Positions 7,506 to 18,683 of a stretch of DNA of 64,000 nucleotides are shown one piece after another (the first letter of the stretch is position 1; each line of letters starts with the position of its first letter). The DNA comes from DATHTC01 sp963746805. Its GTDB lineage: Bacteria > Actinomycetota > Thermoleophilia > Gaiellales > Gaiellaceae. The notes below the pieces were generated by a model, which worked only from the letters and a program-made list of their open reading frames with translations, was not told where the DNA came from and ran no database searches. The position numbers were made by a program, and so were the translations under genes. The DNA lies in contig CAVVCQ010000001.1 in assembly GCA_963746805.1 (NCBI GenBank), forward strand, positions 372,001 through 436,000, written 5' to 3'.

Positions 7506-9775
7506 GCGTCATCGGCCGGTACCCGTCGCACGCGGTCGCCGCGGCGGCGTGCCTCGGCGTCGTCTCCGCTCTCGTCGTGCGATTCGGCGCGGTGCCGGTG
7601 GCGGTGCTCGGCGCCGTGCTCGCGGCTCTCGCATGCGCGTCCACCAGGCGGACAGTGGCTCTGGCGGCCGCAGCGGCGGCGCTGCTCGGCGCCTGGTGGG
7701 GAAGCGTTCGCCTCGATGCGCTCGACCGCTCCGTCCTGAAGGAGCACCTCGGCGAGACGGCGCCTGCCGACGTCGTCGTGACCGGACCGGCGCGACGCAC
7801 CCAGTTCAGCGTGCGTGTCCCGGCGCGGGTCGAGATGTTCGACCGCCGGGCCGTGCGAGAGCGCATCCTGCTCGAGCTCCCGGCGGGACGCGCGCCGCCG
7901 CAGGGCGGCCGGCTCGAGCTCGTCCTCGAGCTGCGCGAGCCACGGCCGCCCCACGACGGGTTCAGCGAGCGCGACTGGCTCGAGCGGCAGGGCGTGCACA
8001 TTGTCGGGCGAGGCGGACGTTGGCGACTCGTGGGACGGCGCGGCGGCGTCGCGGGCACGGCCGACCGGTTGCGGGAAGCCCTGGCAGGGTCGATCGCGCC
8101 CGGGCTGACGGGCGAGCGCGCCGCGGTCGTCGCCGGGATCGTCCTCGGCGAGGACCAGGGGCTTTCGGACGAACTCGGCGACGCGTTTCGCGTCTCCGGC
8201 CTCTATCACCTGCTGGCCGTTTCCGGCTCGAACGTCGGTGTCGTTGTCGCGGCCGCCATCGGGCTGGCGACCGCGGTCGGTGTCTCGCGCCGGATCGGAC
8301 ACGTCCTCGCGCTCGTCGGGATCCTCGGCTACGTCGCCGCCGTCGGCTGGCAGCCCTCGGTCGTGCGGGCCGGCGTCGCCGCGACGCTCGTCTCGCTCGC
8401 GTGGCTGCTCGCGCGCCCGCGGGACCGGTGGCACTTCCTGCTGGTCGGCGCCACCGTGCTGCTCGCATGGAACCCGCGGACGCTGCTCGAGCCGGGATTC
8501 CAGCTCTCGTTCGCGGCCGTTCTCGCAATCTTCCTCGTGGTTCCTCCAGCGCTGCTGGTGGCCGAGGGCTACCCCGTCCCGGCGGGGCTCGCTGCCGTGG
8601 TCGCCGTCTCCGCGGCCTGCAGCCTCGTCACGGCGCCGATCCTCTGGGCGCATTTCGGTGCGGTGCCGGTGTGGTCGGTGCCCGCGAACGTCCTCGCGTG
8701 GCCCGTCGCCGGGGCGATCCTCGGCCTCGGCCTGGTCGCAGCCGCGCTCGACCCGGTCGTCCCGCAGGGCGCGGAGCTCGCGGCCGCCGTCAACGGCTGG
8801 CTTGCGGCGTATCTCGCCGCCGTCGCGCGACTCATCGCGTCGCTCCCCCTCGCGCAGATCCGGTCGGGGCCGACACTCCTGCTCGTCGCGCTCGTCGTCG
8901 CAAGCATCGTCGCGGCGGCACGCATCCCGTCGCGCTGGCGTCTGCCGGTGCTGGCGGTCGCTGCCGCGGCGACCGTCGGCGTGGGGCTCTGGCAGCTCGT
9001 TCCGCCGGGCGAGGCCGTGCTGCCGCCGGCGGGGCTCCGCGTCACGGCGCTCGACGTCGGGCAGGGCGACGCGATTCTCGTCGAGGCGCCGGGCGCCGCG
9101 ATGCTCGTCGACGAGGGGCCGCCCGAGGGTCGCGCAGCCGAGCAGCTGCGCCGACGCGGGCTCCGCCGGCTCTCGCTGCTCGTCCTCACGCACCCCCAGC
9201 GCGATCACGTCGGGGGCGCTCGCGACGTGATCCGCCGGCTCGACGTCGCGCTCGTCCTCGATCCTGGTCTGCGCGCGACCAGCCCGTACCGTGACGACGC
9301 CGTCGCGGAGGCACGCCGACGCGGCGTCCGGGTCGCGATCGCGCGCGCCGGCGAGACGCTCCGCATCGGCCCGCTCCGCGTCCGCGTGCTCTGGCCGCAG
9401 GACGCGGGCGCGCCCGGCGACGACCCGAACCGACGCGCGATCGTCCTGCTCGTCTCGTACGGCTCGGCCGACCTGTTGCTCACCGCCGACGCCGAGAGCG
9501 ACGTGACGCTGCCGCTGCGGCCGCCGCCGGTCGAGATCCTGAAGGTCGCGCACCACGGCTCGGCCGATGCTCGGCTGGACGAGCTCCTGCGTCTCGTCCG
9601 CCCGCGGATCGCGCTGATCTCGGCCGGCGCAGACAATGACTACGGCCATCCGGCGCCGTCGACGCTCGCGACGCTCCGGGCCACGCCCGGCCTGGCGGTC
9701 CTCCGCACCGATCGCAGCGGGAGCGTCACGGTCGAGTCGGACGGTCGCTCGCTGCTCGTCCGGGAGGAGCGATGA
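7502..9775 (+). CDS. comEC: DNA uptake channel ComEC
   Basis: Inner-membrane channel for single-stranded DNA in natural transformation, 757 residues. The start is GTG 7502, overlapping comEA (GTGA). The order is three short N-terminal membrane segments, an OB-like soluble domain (about 75-190), the competence core with GLYHLLAVSGSNVGVV and about nine further membrane helices, and a C-terminal metallo-beta-lactamase-like domain. The latter has LDVGQGDAILVE, THPQRDHVGG (HxxxDH), LLTADAE and KVAHHGS, which keep the metal-binding residues and suggest nuclease activity. Only comEA and comEC are seen here; pilus genes would have to be elsewhere. Confidence 0.95.
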   Translation: MSVIGRYPSHAVAAAACLGVVSALVVRFGAVPVAVLGAVLAALACASTRRTVALAAAAAALLGAWWGSVRLDALDRSVLKEHLGETAPADVVVTGPARRTQFSVRVPARVEMFDRRAVRERILLELPAGRAPPQGGRLELVLELREPRPPHDGFSERDWLERQGVHIVGRGGRWRLVGRRGGVAGTADRLREALAGSIAPGLTGERAAVVAGIVLGEDQGLSDELGDAFRVSGLYHLLAVSGSNVGVVVAAAIGLATAVGVSRRIGHVLALVGILGYVAAVGWQPSVVRAGVAATLVSLAWLLARPRDRWHFLLVGATVLLAWNPRTLLEPGFQLSFAAVLAIFLVVPPALLVAEGYPVPAGLAAVVAVSAACSLVTAPILWAHFGAVPVWSVPANVLAWPVAGAILGLGLVAAALDPVVPQGAELAAAVNGWLAAYLAAVARLIASLPLAQIRSGPTLLLVALVVASIVAAARIPSRWRLPVLAVAAAATVGVGLWQLVPPGEAVLPPAGLRVTALDVGQGDAILVEAPGAAMLVDEGPPEGRAAEQLRRRGLRRLSLLVLTHPQRDHVGGARDVIRRLDVALVLDPGLRATSPYRDDAVAEARRRGVRVAIARAGETLRIGPLRVRVLWPQDAGAPGDDPNRRAIVLLVSYGSADLLLTADAESDVTLPLRPPPVEILKVAHHGSADARLDELLRLVRPRIALISAGADNDYGHPAPSTLATLRATPGLAVLRTDRSGSVTVESDGRSLLVREER

Positions 9776-9776
9776 C

Positions 9777-9782
9777 TAGCAT
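9777..9782 (+). promoter_or_regulatory. Possible -10 box of holA
   Basis: TAGCAT ends 8 nt before the holA ATG and overlaps the 3' end of comEC. It fits the leaderless pattern of other genes here but is a weaker match. Confidence 0.3.
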
Positions 9783-9790
9783 CGGTCGCA

Positions 9791-10807
9791 ATGGCCGAGC
9801 TCGCGCGCGCGTACCTCATCACCGGTGGCGACCGGCCCAAGATCACGCGCGCGCTCGGGCGCCTCCGCACGCACTTCGACGACGAGTCGGTCGAGCTCCT
9901 CTCGGCGCGCGAGACGAGCGGGGAGGACGCGGTGGCGGCCTGCAACGCCCTGGGGCTCTTCGGCGGTAGCCGGCTCGTCGTGGTCGAGGACGTCGACGGC
10001 ACGCCGAACACCGAGGGTCGGCTCACCGGCGGCTGGAAGGCCGCGGACCTGAAAGCCGTCACCGAGTACCTCGCTGCACCGTCGCCCGAGACCGTGCTCG
10101 CCCTCGTCGCGGCCGGGGTGAAGACGGACTCCGCGCTCGGCAAGGCGGTTGCGAAGGTGGGGAACGTCCTGGCCTACGACGTGCGGAAGGGAGGGCTCGC
10201 CAAGTGGGTGGCGGAGCAGTTCCGCCTGCAGGAGGCGCAGGCGGACGCCGAGGCGTGCCGGGCCCTGCTCGAGCTCGTCGGCGAAAACGTGGACGAGCTC
10301 GCGGCCGAGATCGAGAAGCTCGCGATCTGGGCCGACGGCGAGCCGATCACCGATCGCGACGTGCAGCAGCTCACCGCCGCGCGGGCCGAGACGTCGACCT
10401 TCGCGCTCACCGACGCCTGGGGCCGGCGGGACGCAGCCGCTGCGCTGCGGGCCTGCGAAGAGATCCTCGACCGCTCGCCGCGACCCCGCTCGTCGGAGCT
10501 GCACCGCCTCGCGTCGCAGCTGGCGAGCCACGTCGCCCGCGTGCGCGAGTGCCAGGCGCTCGCCGCCGAGGGCGTCACGGCCCGCGAGGCGGCGGGCCGG
10601 CTCAAGCGGGCGCCCTTCTACGTGGAGAAGCTCTTCGGACAGGCCCGAAACTTCGGCGTCGAGGAGCTGCGCGACGCGATCGTCCGCCTCGCCGAGCTCG
10701 ACGCGGCTCTGAAGGGCGGCAGTCGCCTTGCAGGCGACCTCGAGCTCCAGCGCGCCCTGCTCGACATCACCCCGCCGGCACAGCAGCCGACGGCCGCGCG
10801 GAGCTAG
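9791..10807 (+). CDS. holA: DNA polymerase III delta subunit
   Basis: Clamp-loader subunit that opens the sliding clamp during replication; 338 residues, the usual length. The N-terminal AAA-like fold has YLITGGDRPKI, and SRLVVVEDVDG sits in the Walker B region. It has no functional Walker A, as expected for delta. The middle and C-terminal parts (VGENVDELAAEIEKLAIWADG, FYVEKLFGQARNF) follow the family pattern. Its TAG lies in a CTAG palindrome shared with the TAG of rpsT on the other strand, so the two convergent genes overlap by 4 nt. Confidence 0.93.
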   Translation: MAELARAYLITGGDRPKITRALGRLRTHFDDESVELLSARETSGEDAVAACNALGLFGGSRLVVVEDVDGTPNTEGRLTGGWKAADLKAVTEYLAAPSPETVLALVAAGVKTDSALGKAVAKVGNVLAYDVRKGGLAKWVAEQFRLQEAQADAEACRALLELVGENVDELAAEIEKLAIWADGEPITDRDVQQLTAARAETSTFALTDAWGRRDAAAALRACEEILDRSPRPRSSELHRLASQLASHVARVRECQALAAEGVTAREAAGRLKRAPFYVEKLFGQARNFGVEELRDAIVRLAELDAALKGGSRLAGDLELQRALLDITPPAQQPTAARS

Positions 10808-11070
10808 GAGCCCGAGCCGGAGACGAGCTTCGCGGCCTGCGACTTCTTGCGGGCGGCGGCGTTCTTGTGGAGCGCCCCGCGTGCGGCGGCCCGGTCGATC
10901 AGCTTCTCGAGGTTGCGGCGCTCGGCTGTGACCGCGTCGGTGTCGCCGTCCTCGACGGCGGTCTCGAGCCGCTTCGACAGCGTCTTGATCGTCGAGCGGT
11001 AGCGCAGGTTCTCGAGCCGCTGGCGGGCGGCGATGCGGACGCGCTTCTTCTGCTGCTGGATGTTCGGCAT
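10804..11070 (-). CDS. rpsT: 30S ribosomal protein S20
   Basis: Primary 16S rRNA-binding protein, 88 residues and very basic. It starts MPNIQQQKKRVRIAARQRL and has the family segment ARGALHKNAAARKKSQAAKL near the end. The position next to holA on the opposite strand is common in actinobacteria. The leader carries a -10 box at 11103-11108 and a hairpin at 11081-11096. Confidence 0.97.
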   Translation of the reverse strand: MPNIQQQKKRVRIAARQRLENLRYRSTIKTLSKRLETAVEDGDTDAVTAERRNLEKLIDRAAARGALHKNAAARKKSQAAKLVSGSGS

Positions 11071-11080
11071 ACGAAAAGGG

Positions 11081-11096
11081 GCCCGCAGGCGCGGGC
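11081..11096 (-). promoter_or_regulatory. Hairpin in the rpsT leader
   Basis: On the rpsT strand GCCCGC, loop GCCT, GCGGGC, followed by CCCCTTTT just before the ATG. This terminator-like hairpin in a ribosomal protein leader could be an attenuator or autoregulatory site. The predicted -10 box TACGAT is at 11103-11108 on the same strand. Confidence 0.4.
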
Positions 11097-11152
11097 GGCG
11101 CGATCGTAGCAGAGCCCGGGGCGGCCGGGGCCTCTGGGAAGATCCGCCGGGC

Positions 11153-12772
11153 GTGAGCGAGACCCCGGCGAACCAGGAGGGCGTGGACGTGGCCGCGGGG
11201 GAAGGCGCGCACCGCCGCCGGCTCGCCGTGTCGACGGCGATTTTCGCCAGTGCGACGGGGCTGTCGCGCATCCTCGGCCTCGTCCGCGAGATCGTCGCCA
11301 GACGGTACTTCGGCGTCGAGGGCGCGGGGATCAACGCCTTCACGGCCGCCTTCCAGGTACCGAACCTCGTCCGCAGCCTCGTCGCCGACCAGGCGCTCAC
11401 CGCCGCGTTCGTCCCCGTCTTCTCCGAGCTGCTGGAGAAGGGCGAGAAGGCCCGCGCATGGCGCCTCGCCTCGACGCTCTTCTGGCTGCTGCTCCTCGGG
11501 CTGGGCGGACTGACCGCGCTGTTCATGCTCGTCGCGCCGCTCGTGATGCGCCCGTTCGGCTTCGAGGGCGAGCAGCAGGAGCTCGCGGTCACGCTCTCGC
11601 GGATCCTGTTCCCGATCGTCGCGCTGCTCGGCGTCTCTGGCGTGATCGTCGGGATCCTCAACTCGTACGAGCAGTTCTCGATCCCGGCGCTTACGCCCGT
11701 GGCGTGGAACCTCGTGATCATCGCCGGCCTCGTCGTCGGCGTCCCGCTGACCGACAGCGACACGACCGCGCTCTACGTCTACGCCGGCTCGATCCTCGTC
11801 GGCACCGTCGTCCAGGTGCTGCTGCCGGTGCCGTGGCTCCTCGGCCTCGACGGGCGGCTCCGTGTCGCGATCGACTGGCGCGACCCGCTGGTGAAGCGGG
11901 TGCTCGTGCTGATGCTCCCCGTCACGCTCGGCCTCGGGCTCATCAACTTCAACCAGGTGATCGGGACGATTTTCGCCGCGCGGCTGATCGACCCGACCCT
12001 GGCGCCGGCGGCCATCGACGCGGCCTTCCGCATCTACATGCTCCCGCAGGGGATCTTCTCCGTGGCGGTCGCAACCGTCCTCTTCCCGTCGCTCTCGCGC
12101 CTGAGCACGCGGGAGGACTGGACGGGCTTCCGGGCCGCCGTCAGCCTGGGGCTCCGGCAGATCGCGTTCCTGCTCCTGCCGGCCTCGGCCCTCTGCGCCG
12201 TGCTGGCGGAGCCGATGGTGCGTCTGCTGTACCAGCGCGGCGAGTTCGGACCCGACCAGACGACCGTCGTCGCGGGCGCACTCGCCGCGTTCTCGCTCGG
12301 ACTCACGTTCAACGGCTTCATGCTGATGCTCAACCGCGCGTTCTTCTCGCTGCAGCGGCCGTGGACGCCGACGCTCGTCGCGCTCGGGAACCTCGGCCTC
12401 AACACCGTCCTCTACTTCGCCTTCTACCGGGTCGGGACCTGGGGGATCCCGCTCGCGATCTCGCTCGCGAACGTCGCCGCGAGCGCCGCGCTGTTCGTGC
12501 TCCTGCGCCGCCACCTCGGCCATATGGACTTTGGCGCGATCGCGTCGTCGTTCCTCCGCGTGACCGTCGCGTCGATCGTGATGGCCGCGGTCGCGTACGG
12601 CGTCTGGCGCGGGCTCGACGAGGTGCTCGGCCGCGGGATCGTGATGCAGGCGATCTCGCTGCTCACGGCCCTGTTCCTCGCCGCCGTCGTCTACCTCCTT
12701 GCGGCCCGCGCGCTCAGGGTTCGCGAGCTCGAGGCGCTGCTAGCGTTGAGACGGCGCCGCGGGGCGCCGTGA
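11153..12772 (+). CDS. murJ: Lipid II flippase MurJ
   Basis: Flips the peptidoglycan precursor lipid II across the inner membrane. 539 residues with about 14 membrane helices. N-terminal landmarks are STAIFASATGLSRILGLVREIV and AFQVPNLVRSLVADQALTAAFVPVF, diagnostic for MurJ/MviN. Further on, RGEFGPDQT and LNRAFFSLQRPWTP match the conserved second half. GTG 11153 is used; some 25 polar residues precede the first helix. It lacks the extra C-terminal kinase-like domain of mycobacterial MurJ. lepA follows after 3 nt. Confidence 0.94.
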   Translation: MSETPANQEGVDVAAGEGAHRRRLAVSTAIFASATGLSRILGLVREIVARRYFGVEGAGINAFTAAFQVPNLVRSLVADQALTAAFVPVFSELLEKGEKARAWRLASTLFWLLLLGLGGLTALFMLVAPLVMRPFGFEGEQQELAVTLSRILFPIVALLGVSGVIVGILNSYEQFSIPALTPVAWNLVIIAGLVVGVPLTDSDTTALYVYAGSILVGTVVQVLLPVPWLLGLDGRLRVAIDWRDPLVKRVLVLMLPVTLGLGLINFNQVIGTIFAARLIDPTLAPAAIDAAFRIYMLPQGIFSVAVATVLFPSLSRLSTREDWTGFRAAVSLGLRQIAFLLLPASALCAVLAEPMVRLLYQRGEFGPDQTTVVAGALAAFSLGLTFNGFMLMLNRAFFSLQRPWTPTLVALGNLGLNTVLYFAFYRVGTWGIPLAISLANVAASAALFVLLRRHLGHMDFGAIASSFLRVTVASIVMAAVAYGVWRGLDEVLGRGIVMQAISLLTALFLAAVVYLLAARALRVRELEALLALRRRRGAP

Positions 12773-12775
12773 GCC

Positions 12776-14562
<1,787 letters not shown>

Positions 14563-14566
<4 letters not shown>

Positions 14567-15676
14567 ACGGCGCGCGGCACCTCTACGTGCACCTGCCGTT
14601 CTGCGTGCATCGGTGCGGCTACTGCGACTTCGTCACGGTCGTCGGGCGCGGCGAGTCGCACGCGCCCTACGTCGACGCGCTGCTCGAGGAGCTCCGGCTC
14701 GAGAGCGAGCTCCTCGCGCCGCGGCTCGAGACGGTCTTCCTCGGCGGCGGGACGCCGACGTTCACGTCGCTCCCGGAGCTCGAGCGCCTGCTCGCGGCGC
14801 TCCCTCGCGCGGACGAGGTCACGGTCGAGGCGAACCCGGAGACGGTGACGGCCGAGGTGGCCGCGGCGCTTGCGGCGAGGCGGCGTGACCCGCGTCTCGC
14901 TCGGCGTGCAGTCCTTCCGCCGGCATCTGCTCGAGGTGCTCGAGCGGCGGGCCGGGCCGGACGACGTCCGGGGCGCGTTCTACGCTCTGCGTGATGCCGG
15001 ATTCGACAACATCAGCGTCGATCTCCTCTACGGCGTCCCGGGCCAGGAGCCCACCGATCTCGCGCGCGATCTCGACGAGGCCCTCGCCCTCGCGCCGGAG
15101 CACCTCTCGTACTACGAGCTCGAGGCCAAGCCGGGGACGCGCTTCACACATACCCACGGGGATGAGCTGCTCCGCCAGAGCGAGGCCATGGAGGGGTACT
15201 TCGAGCAGGTCGTCGAGGCGCTGACGGGCGCCGGCTACCGCTGGTACGAGACGGCGAACTTCTGCCGTCCAGACGAAGCCGCGGGCGGACGCGACCTTCG
15301 CGCCCGGCACAACCTCGCGTACTGGCTCGGCCGGGACTACGTCGGGATCGGGATCGGCGCGGTCTCCACGGTCGGCGGCCGCCGCTGGCGGAACGCGCCG
15401 AGCCTCGGTCGCTACGTGGCCGCGCTCGGGCGCGGCGAGCGGCCACCGCGCGAGCACGAGGCGCTCGGCGACGACGTGAAGCGGCGCGAGCGGCTGATGC
15501 TGGGGCTCCGGCTCGACGAGCCGCTCCCCCTCGCGGGCGTCGAACCGGCGCTCGACGCGGCGGCGCTGGCGCGGATGGAGCGCCTCGGGCTCGCCGAGCG
15601 GCGAGGCGAGGCGCTGGCGCTGACGGAGCGCGGCCGCTTCCTCGGCGGGGCGGTCACGGCCGAGCTCCTGGCCTAG
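14563..15676 (+). CDS. hemW: HemW-type heme chaperone (coproporphyrinogen III oxidase-like), one frameshift
   Basis: Radical SAM protein of the HemN/HemW family. GTG 14563 gives VNGARHLYVHLPFC and then CVHRCGYCDF, in which CxxxCxC holds the iron-sulfur cluster as in HemW/HemN. VFLGGGTPT and VEANPETVT follow. Near 14876 the frame moves by one base and resumes as GVTRVSLGVQSFRRH through DNISVDLLYGVPGQ, HLSYYELEAKPGT and a normal C-terminus. Dropping one base from GCGAGGCGGC restores the frame. The coupling with lepA (4-nt overlap) and hrcA-dnaJ downstream is the classic HemW neighbourhood, so the heme-insertion role is more likely than CPO activity. Confidence 0.9.
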
Positions 15677-15705
15677 GCGGGATTCGGCGCGGCCGTCGGC
15701 CGGGC

Positions 15706-15711
15706 TACGAT
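15706..15711 (+). promoter_or_regulatory. -10 box of hrcA
   Basis: TACGAT lies 13 nt before the hrcA GTG, implying a leader of only about 6 nt. No CIRCE inverted repeat (TTAGCACTC/GAGTGCTAA) was found around it. Confidence 0.4.
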
Positions 15712-15724
15712 TGCCCTGCAAAGC

Positions 15725-16760
15725 GTGGAGATCCAGCTCACCCAGCGGCAGCGGCAGATCCTCGTGGGCGTCGTCGAGGAGCATGTCGCCACGGGCGAGC
15801 CCGTCGGTTCCAAGACCGTCGTGGAACGGACGATCGTCGAGGTCTCGTCGTCGACCGTCCGCAACGAGTTCGCGGCGCTCGAGGCGCTCGGGCTGCTGAC
15901 GCACCCGCACACCTCCGCGGGACGGGTCCCGACCGAGCGCGGCTACCGCGTCTACGCGGGCGAGCTGCTCGACCCAGCGCGAGACGCGGCCCGGCTCGTT
16001 CCCGCTGGACCTGTCGGCGCTACGCACCGAGGTCGAGGCCGCGCTCCAGCGGACGACGGAGATGCTGTCGGACGTGACGCGCCTGCTCGCGCTCGTCTCG
16101 GCGCCGGCGATCGAGACGGCGCGCATCCACCACATCGAGGTGCTCCGGCTGCGCCCGACGGTCGTGCTGGTCGTCGTGATCACGTCGGCCGGCGGCGTGA
16201 CGAAGCGCGTGCTCACGTTCGCCGAGCCGGTCGACCCGGGCCTCGTCGAGTGGGCGCGCGAGTACCTCAACGAGGGCCTCGCCGGTGTGCAGCTCGGCAC
16301 GCACACGCTGCGGCGGCGCCTCGACGATCCCGGGCTCCCGGCCCGCGAGCGGGCGTTCGTCGAGGCCGTTCGCCCCGCGTTCACCGACCTCGTGGCGGAG
16401 CGGGAGCAGCGCCTCTACGTCGGCGGCGCGGCGAGCCTCCTGAGCGAGGCGCGCGCGGACGAGCTCGAGGCCTGCCAGCGCCTGCTCGAGACGCTCGAGC
16501 AGCGCGCGACGCTGCTGGAGCTGATCGGCGAGGCGATCGAGCCGCGACGCGCCTTCGTCCGCGTCGGCGACGACCTCGACCACCCCGGGCTGCGCCACGT
16601 TGCGCTCGTCGGCTCGACGTACGGCCTCGCGAACCGGACGCTCGGCGCCGTCTCGCTCCTCGGCCCGGTGCGGATGGACTACGACAAGGCGCTGCGCAGC
16701 GTCCGCGGCGCCGCGCAGGAGCTCTCGCGCTTCGTCGAGGACGTCTACGGCGAGGCCTGA
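15725..16760 (+). CDS. hrcA: Heat-inducible repressor HrcA, one frameshift
   Basis: Repressor of heat-shock genes that binds CIRCE operators. GTG 15725 encodes a winged helix (LTQRQRQILVGVVEEHVATG, VSSSTVRNEFAALEALG, HTSAGRVPTERGYRVY). Near 15975-15990 the frame slips by one base and continues FPLDLSALRTEVEAAL, ARIHHIEVLRL and, at the end, GPVRMDYDKALRSVRG, the HrcA signature for the C-terminal domain. It is followed directly by dnaJ, the standard arrangement. No CIRCE site was seen in the hrcA or dnaJ leaders, so its targets may be elsewhere or its operator divergent. Confidence 0.9.
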
Positions 16761-16778
16761 CCCGGCGGACCGCGCGGC

Positions 16779-16784
16779 TACGCT
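16779..16784 (+). promoter_or_regulatory. -10 box of dnaJ
   Basis: TACGCT is followed by 6 nt and then GTG 16791, indicating a leaderless dnaJ transcript in addition to read-through from hrcA. Confidence 0.5.
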
Positions 16785-16790
16785 CTGAGC

Positions 16791-17915
16791 GTGGCGACCA
16801 CGCAGCACGACTACTACGAGCTCCTCGGGATCGCGCGCGACGCCTCCGACGCAGACATCAAGCGCGCGTTCCGCAAGCTGGCGCGCGAGCTCCATCCCGA
16901 CGTCAACGACGCGCCCGACGCCGAGGAGCGGTTCCGCCAGGTCGCCGAGGCGTACGAGGTGCTCTCGAAGCCCGAATCGCGCCAGCTCTACGACCGCTTC
17001 GGCCACGCCGGGCTGCGCAGCGGCGGGTTCCAGCCCGGCCACTTCGACTTCGGCAGCCTCACGGACATCTTCTCGGCCTTCTTCGGCGACGACCTGTTCT
17101 CGGCGACGGGCCGGCCCAGCCGCTCCAGGGGCGCGGATCTCATCGCCGAGGTCGAGGTCGAGCTCGTCGAGGCGGCGCGCGGCGCGACACGCGAGGTCTC
17201 GTACGGCGTCGCGGTCACCTGTGAGCACTGCAACGGGAACGGCGCAGAGCCCGGAACAGCCGTGCGCACCTGCGAGACGTGCGGCGGCGCCGGCCGCGTC
17301 CAGCAGGTCGCGCGGTCGCTGCTCGGCGAGTTCGTCCGCTCGACCGCCTGCCCCACCTGCGCCGGCGCCGGGCGGATCGTCGAGACCGCGTGCCGCGAAT
17401 GCTCCGGCGCCGGCCGCGTGGCGGAGGAGCGGATGCTGCGCGTCGACGTCCCGGCCGGGATCCACGACGGCCAGCGGATCCGGCTCGCGGGCGAGGGCCA
17501 CGTCGGAGACGGCGGCGGCCGCGCCGGCGACGTCTACGTGCAGGTGCGCGTACGGCCCGACCCACGGTTCGTGCGCGAGGGCAACGACGTCTTCTCCACG
17601 GTCGACCTCACGATCACGCAGGCGGCCCTCGGTGCGAGCGTGACCGTGCCGACGCTCGAGGGCGAGGTGCAGCTCGATTTCGACCCCGGCACGCAGGCCG
17701 GCACCGTCCGGGTGCTCCGCGGCAAGGGGATGCCCGTGCTGCAGGGCTTCGGCCGCGGCGACCAGCGTGTGCTCGTCAACGTCGTCGTCCCGCGGAGGCT
17801 CACGGAGGAGCAGCGCGACGCGCTCGAGCAGTTCGACCGCCTCACCGACGGCGAGACGTACCGCGACGACGGCGGCGAGGGCTTCTTCGACAAGCTGAAG
17901 AGCGCGTTCCGCTGA
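16791..17915 (+). CDS. dnaJ: Chaperone DnaJ
   Basis: Hsp40 co-chaperone that stimulates DnaK ATPase and holds unfolded proteins; 374 residues. J domain residues 6-70 with HPD at 35-37; a Gly/Phe-rich linker (GGFQPGHFDFG); a zinc region with four motifs, CEHCNGNG, CETCGGAG, CPTCAGAG and CRECSGAG; then the two peptide-binding barrels and a C-terminal dimer region. The full set makes it a type I DnaJ. The predicted mRNA starts at or near its GTG. dnaK is not in the window. Confidence 0.97.
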   Translation: MATTQHDYYELLGIARDASDADIKRAFRKLARELHPDVNDAPDAEERFRQVAEAYEVLSKPESRQLYDRFGHAGLRSGGFQPGHFDFGSLTDIFSAFFGDDLFSATGRPSRSRGADLIAEVEVELVEAARGATREVSYGVAVTCEHCNGNGAEPGTAVRTCETCGGAGRVQQVARSLLGEFVRSTACPTCAGAGRIVETACRECSGAGRVAEERMLRVDVPAGIHDGQRIRLAGEGHVGDGGGRAGDVYVQVRVRPDPRFVREGNDVFSTVDLTITQAALGASVTVPTLEGEVQLDFDPGTQAGTVRVLRGKGMPVLQGFGRGDQRVLVNVVVPRRLTEEQRDALEQFDRLTDGETYRDDGGEGFFDKLKSAFR

Positions 17916-18671
17916 CGCTTCGACGCGTCTCCGTCTCGGTTCCCATCGAGCGCGCCGAGCCGGCACGCGCGCAGATGCTCGAGCTCTTCCCCGAGGGCTT
18001 CGAGGAGGTCGACGGCTCCGACGGCGTGGAGCTCGTCGCGTACACCGACGGCGCGGGCCAGGAGCGCTTCGCGGCGGTCTTCGGCGCCGTGGCGGGCCGC
18101 GACGTCCCGGCCGACTGGCACGACCGCTGGCGCCTCTTCCACCGCGGCGCGCGCGTGGGGCCGCTCTGGGTCGGCCCGCCGTGGGAGGACCCGCCGCCCG
18201 GCCTGATCCCCGTCGTCGTCGACCCGGGCCGCGCGTTCGGCACCGGCGCCCATCCGACGACGCGCCTCTGCCTCGAGCTGCTCGCCGAGCTGCCGCGCGG
18301 CAGTCTCGTCGACGTCGGCTGCGGCTCGGGCGTCATCGCGATCGCGGCGGTGAAGCTCGGCTTCGCACCGGTCACGGCAGTCGACGTCGATCCGCAGGCC
18401 GTCCAGGTCGCCCGCCAGAACGCGGTGGCGAACGGGATCGAGCTCACGGTGCAGATGCTCGACGCGCGCGCCGGAGGTCTGCCCGAGACGGACGTCGCCG
18501 TGTCGAACATCGCGCTCGACTCGGTCGAGGCGCTCGGCGGCGTGCTCCGTGCCCGGCACGCGGTCACCTCGGGCTACCTCGTCTCCGAGCAGCCGATGCT
18601 CGATGGCTACCGGATCCGCGAGCGCCGCGAGCAGCGACGGGTGGGCGGCCGACCTGTACGAGCGCCGTTAG
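17912..18671 (+). CDS. prmA: Ribosomal protein L11 methyltransferase PrmA, one frameshift
   Basis: SAM-dependent methyltransferase acting on ribosomal protein L11, about 253 residues. The frame opens at CTG 17912 overlapping the dnaJ stop (CTGA); no ATG, GTG or TTG is in frame nearby, so the true start is uncertain. Landmarks are PVVVDPGRAFGTGAHPTTRLCLELL and the SAM-binding loop VDVGCGSGVIAIAA. The catalytic loop reads VSNIALD where NIxxx is usual. Near 18636 one extra base breaks the frame; removing it gives ERREHDGWAADLYERR and TAG at 18669, the normal PrmA ending. The gene lies between dnaJ and mtaB as in many bacteria. Confidence 0.85.
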
Positions 18672-18683
18672 GGTCCCCGGCCG

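Noticed and set aside
6854..9649. A long open frame on the - strand across comEA-comEC
   Set aside because: Low-complexity Arg/Asp/Glu translation with no family features. The sense strand encodes complete, recognisable proteins.
4955..9775. A 1606-codon open frame on the + strand
   Set aside because: It is an antisense-free shadow of leuS and comEA in another frame that only becomes real at GTG 7502, where ComEC begins. Stop codons are rare in such GC-rich DNA.
14860..14890. Programmed +1 frameshifting in hemW, lysA and others
   Set aside because: No shared slippery codon, internal stop or stimulatory signal joins the sites. Insertion errors explain them more simply.
15660..16800. CIRCE operator for HrcA near hrcA and dnaJ
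   Set aside because: No TTAGCACTC/GAGTGCTAA-like inverted repeat was found in the gaps before hrcA or dnaJ.
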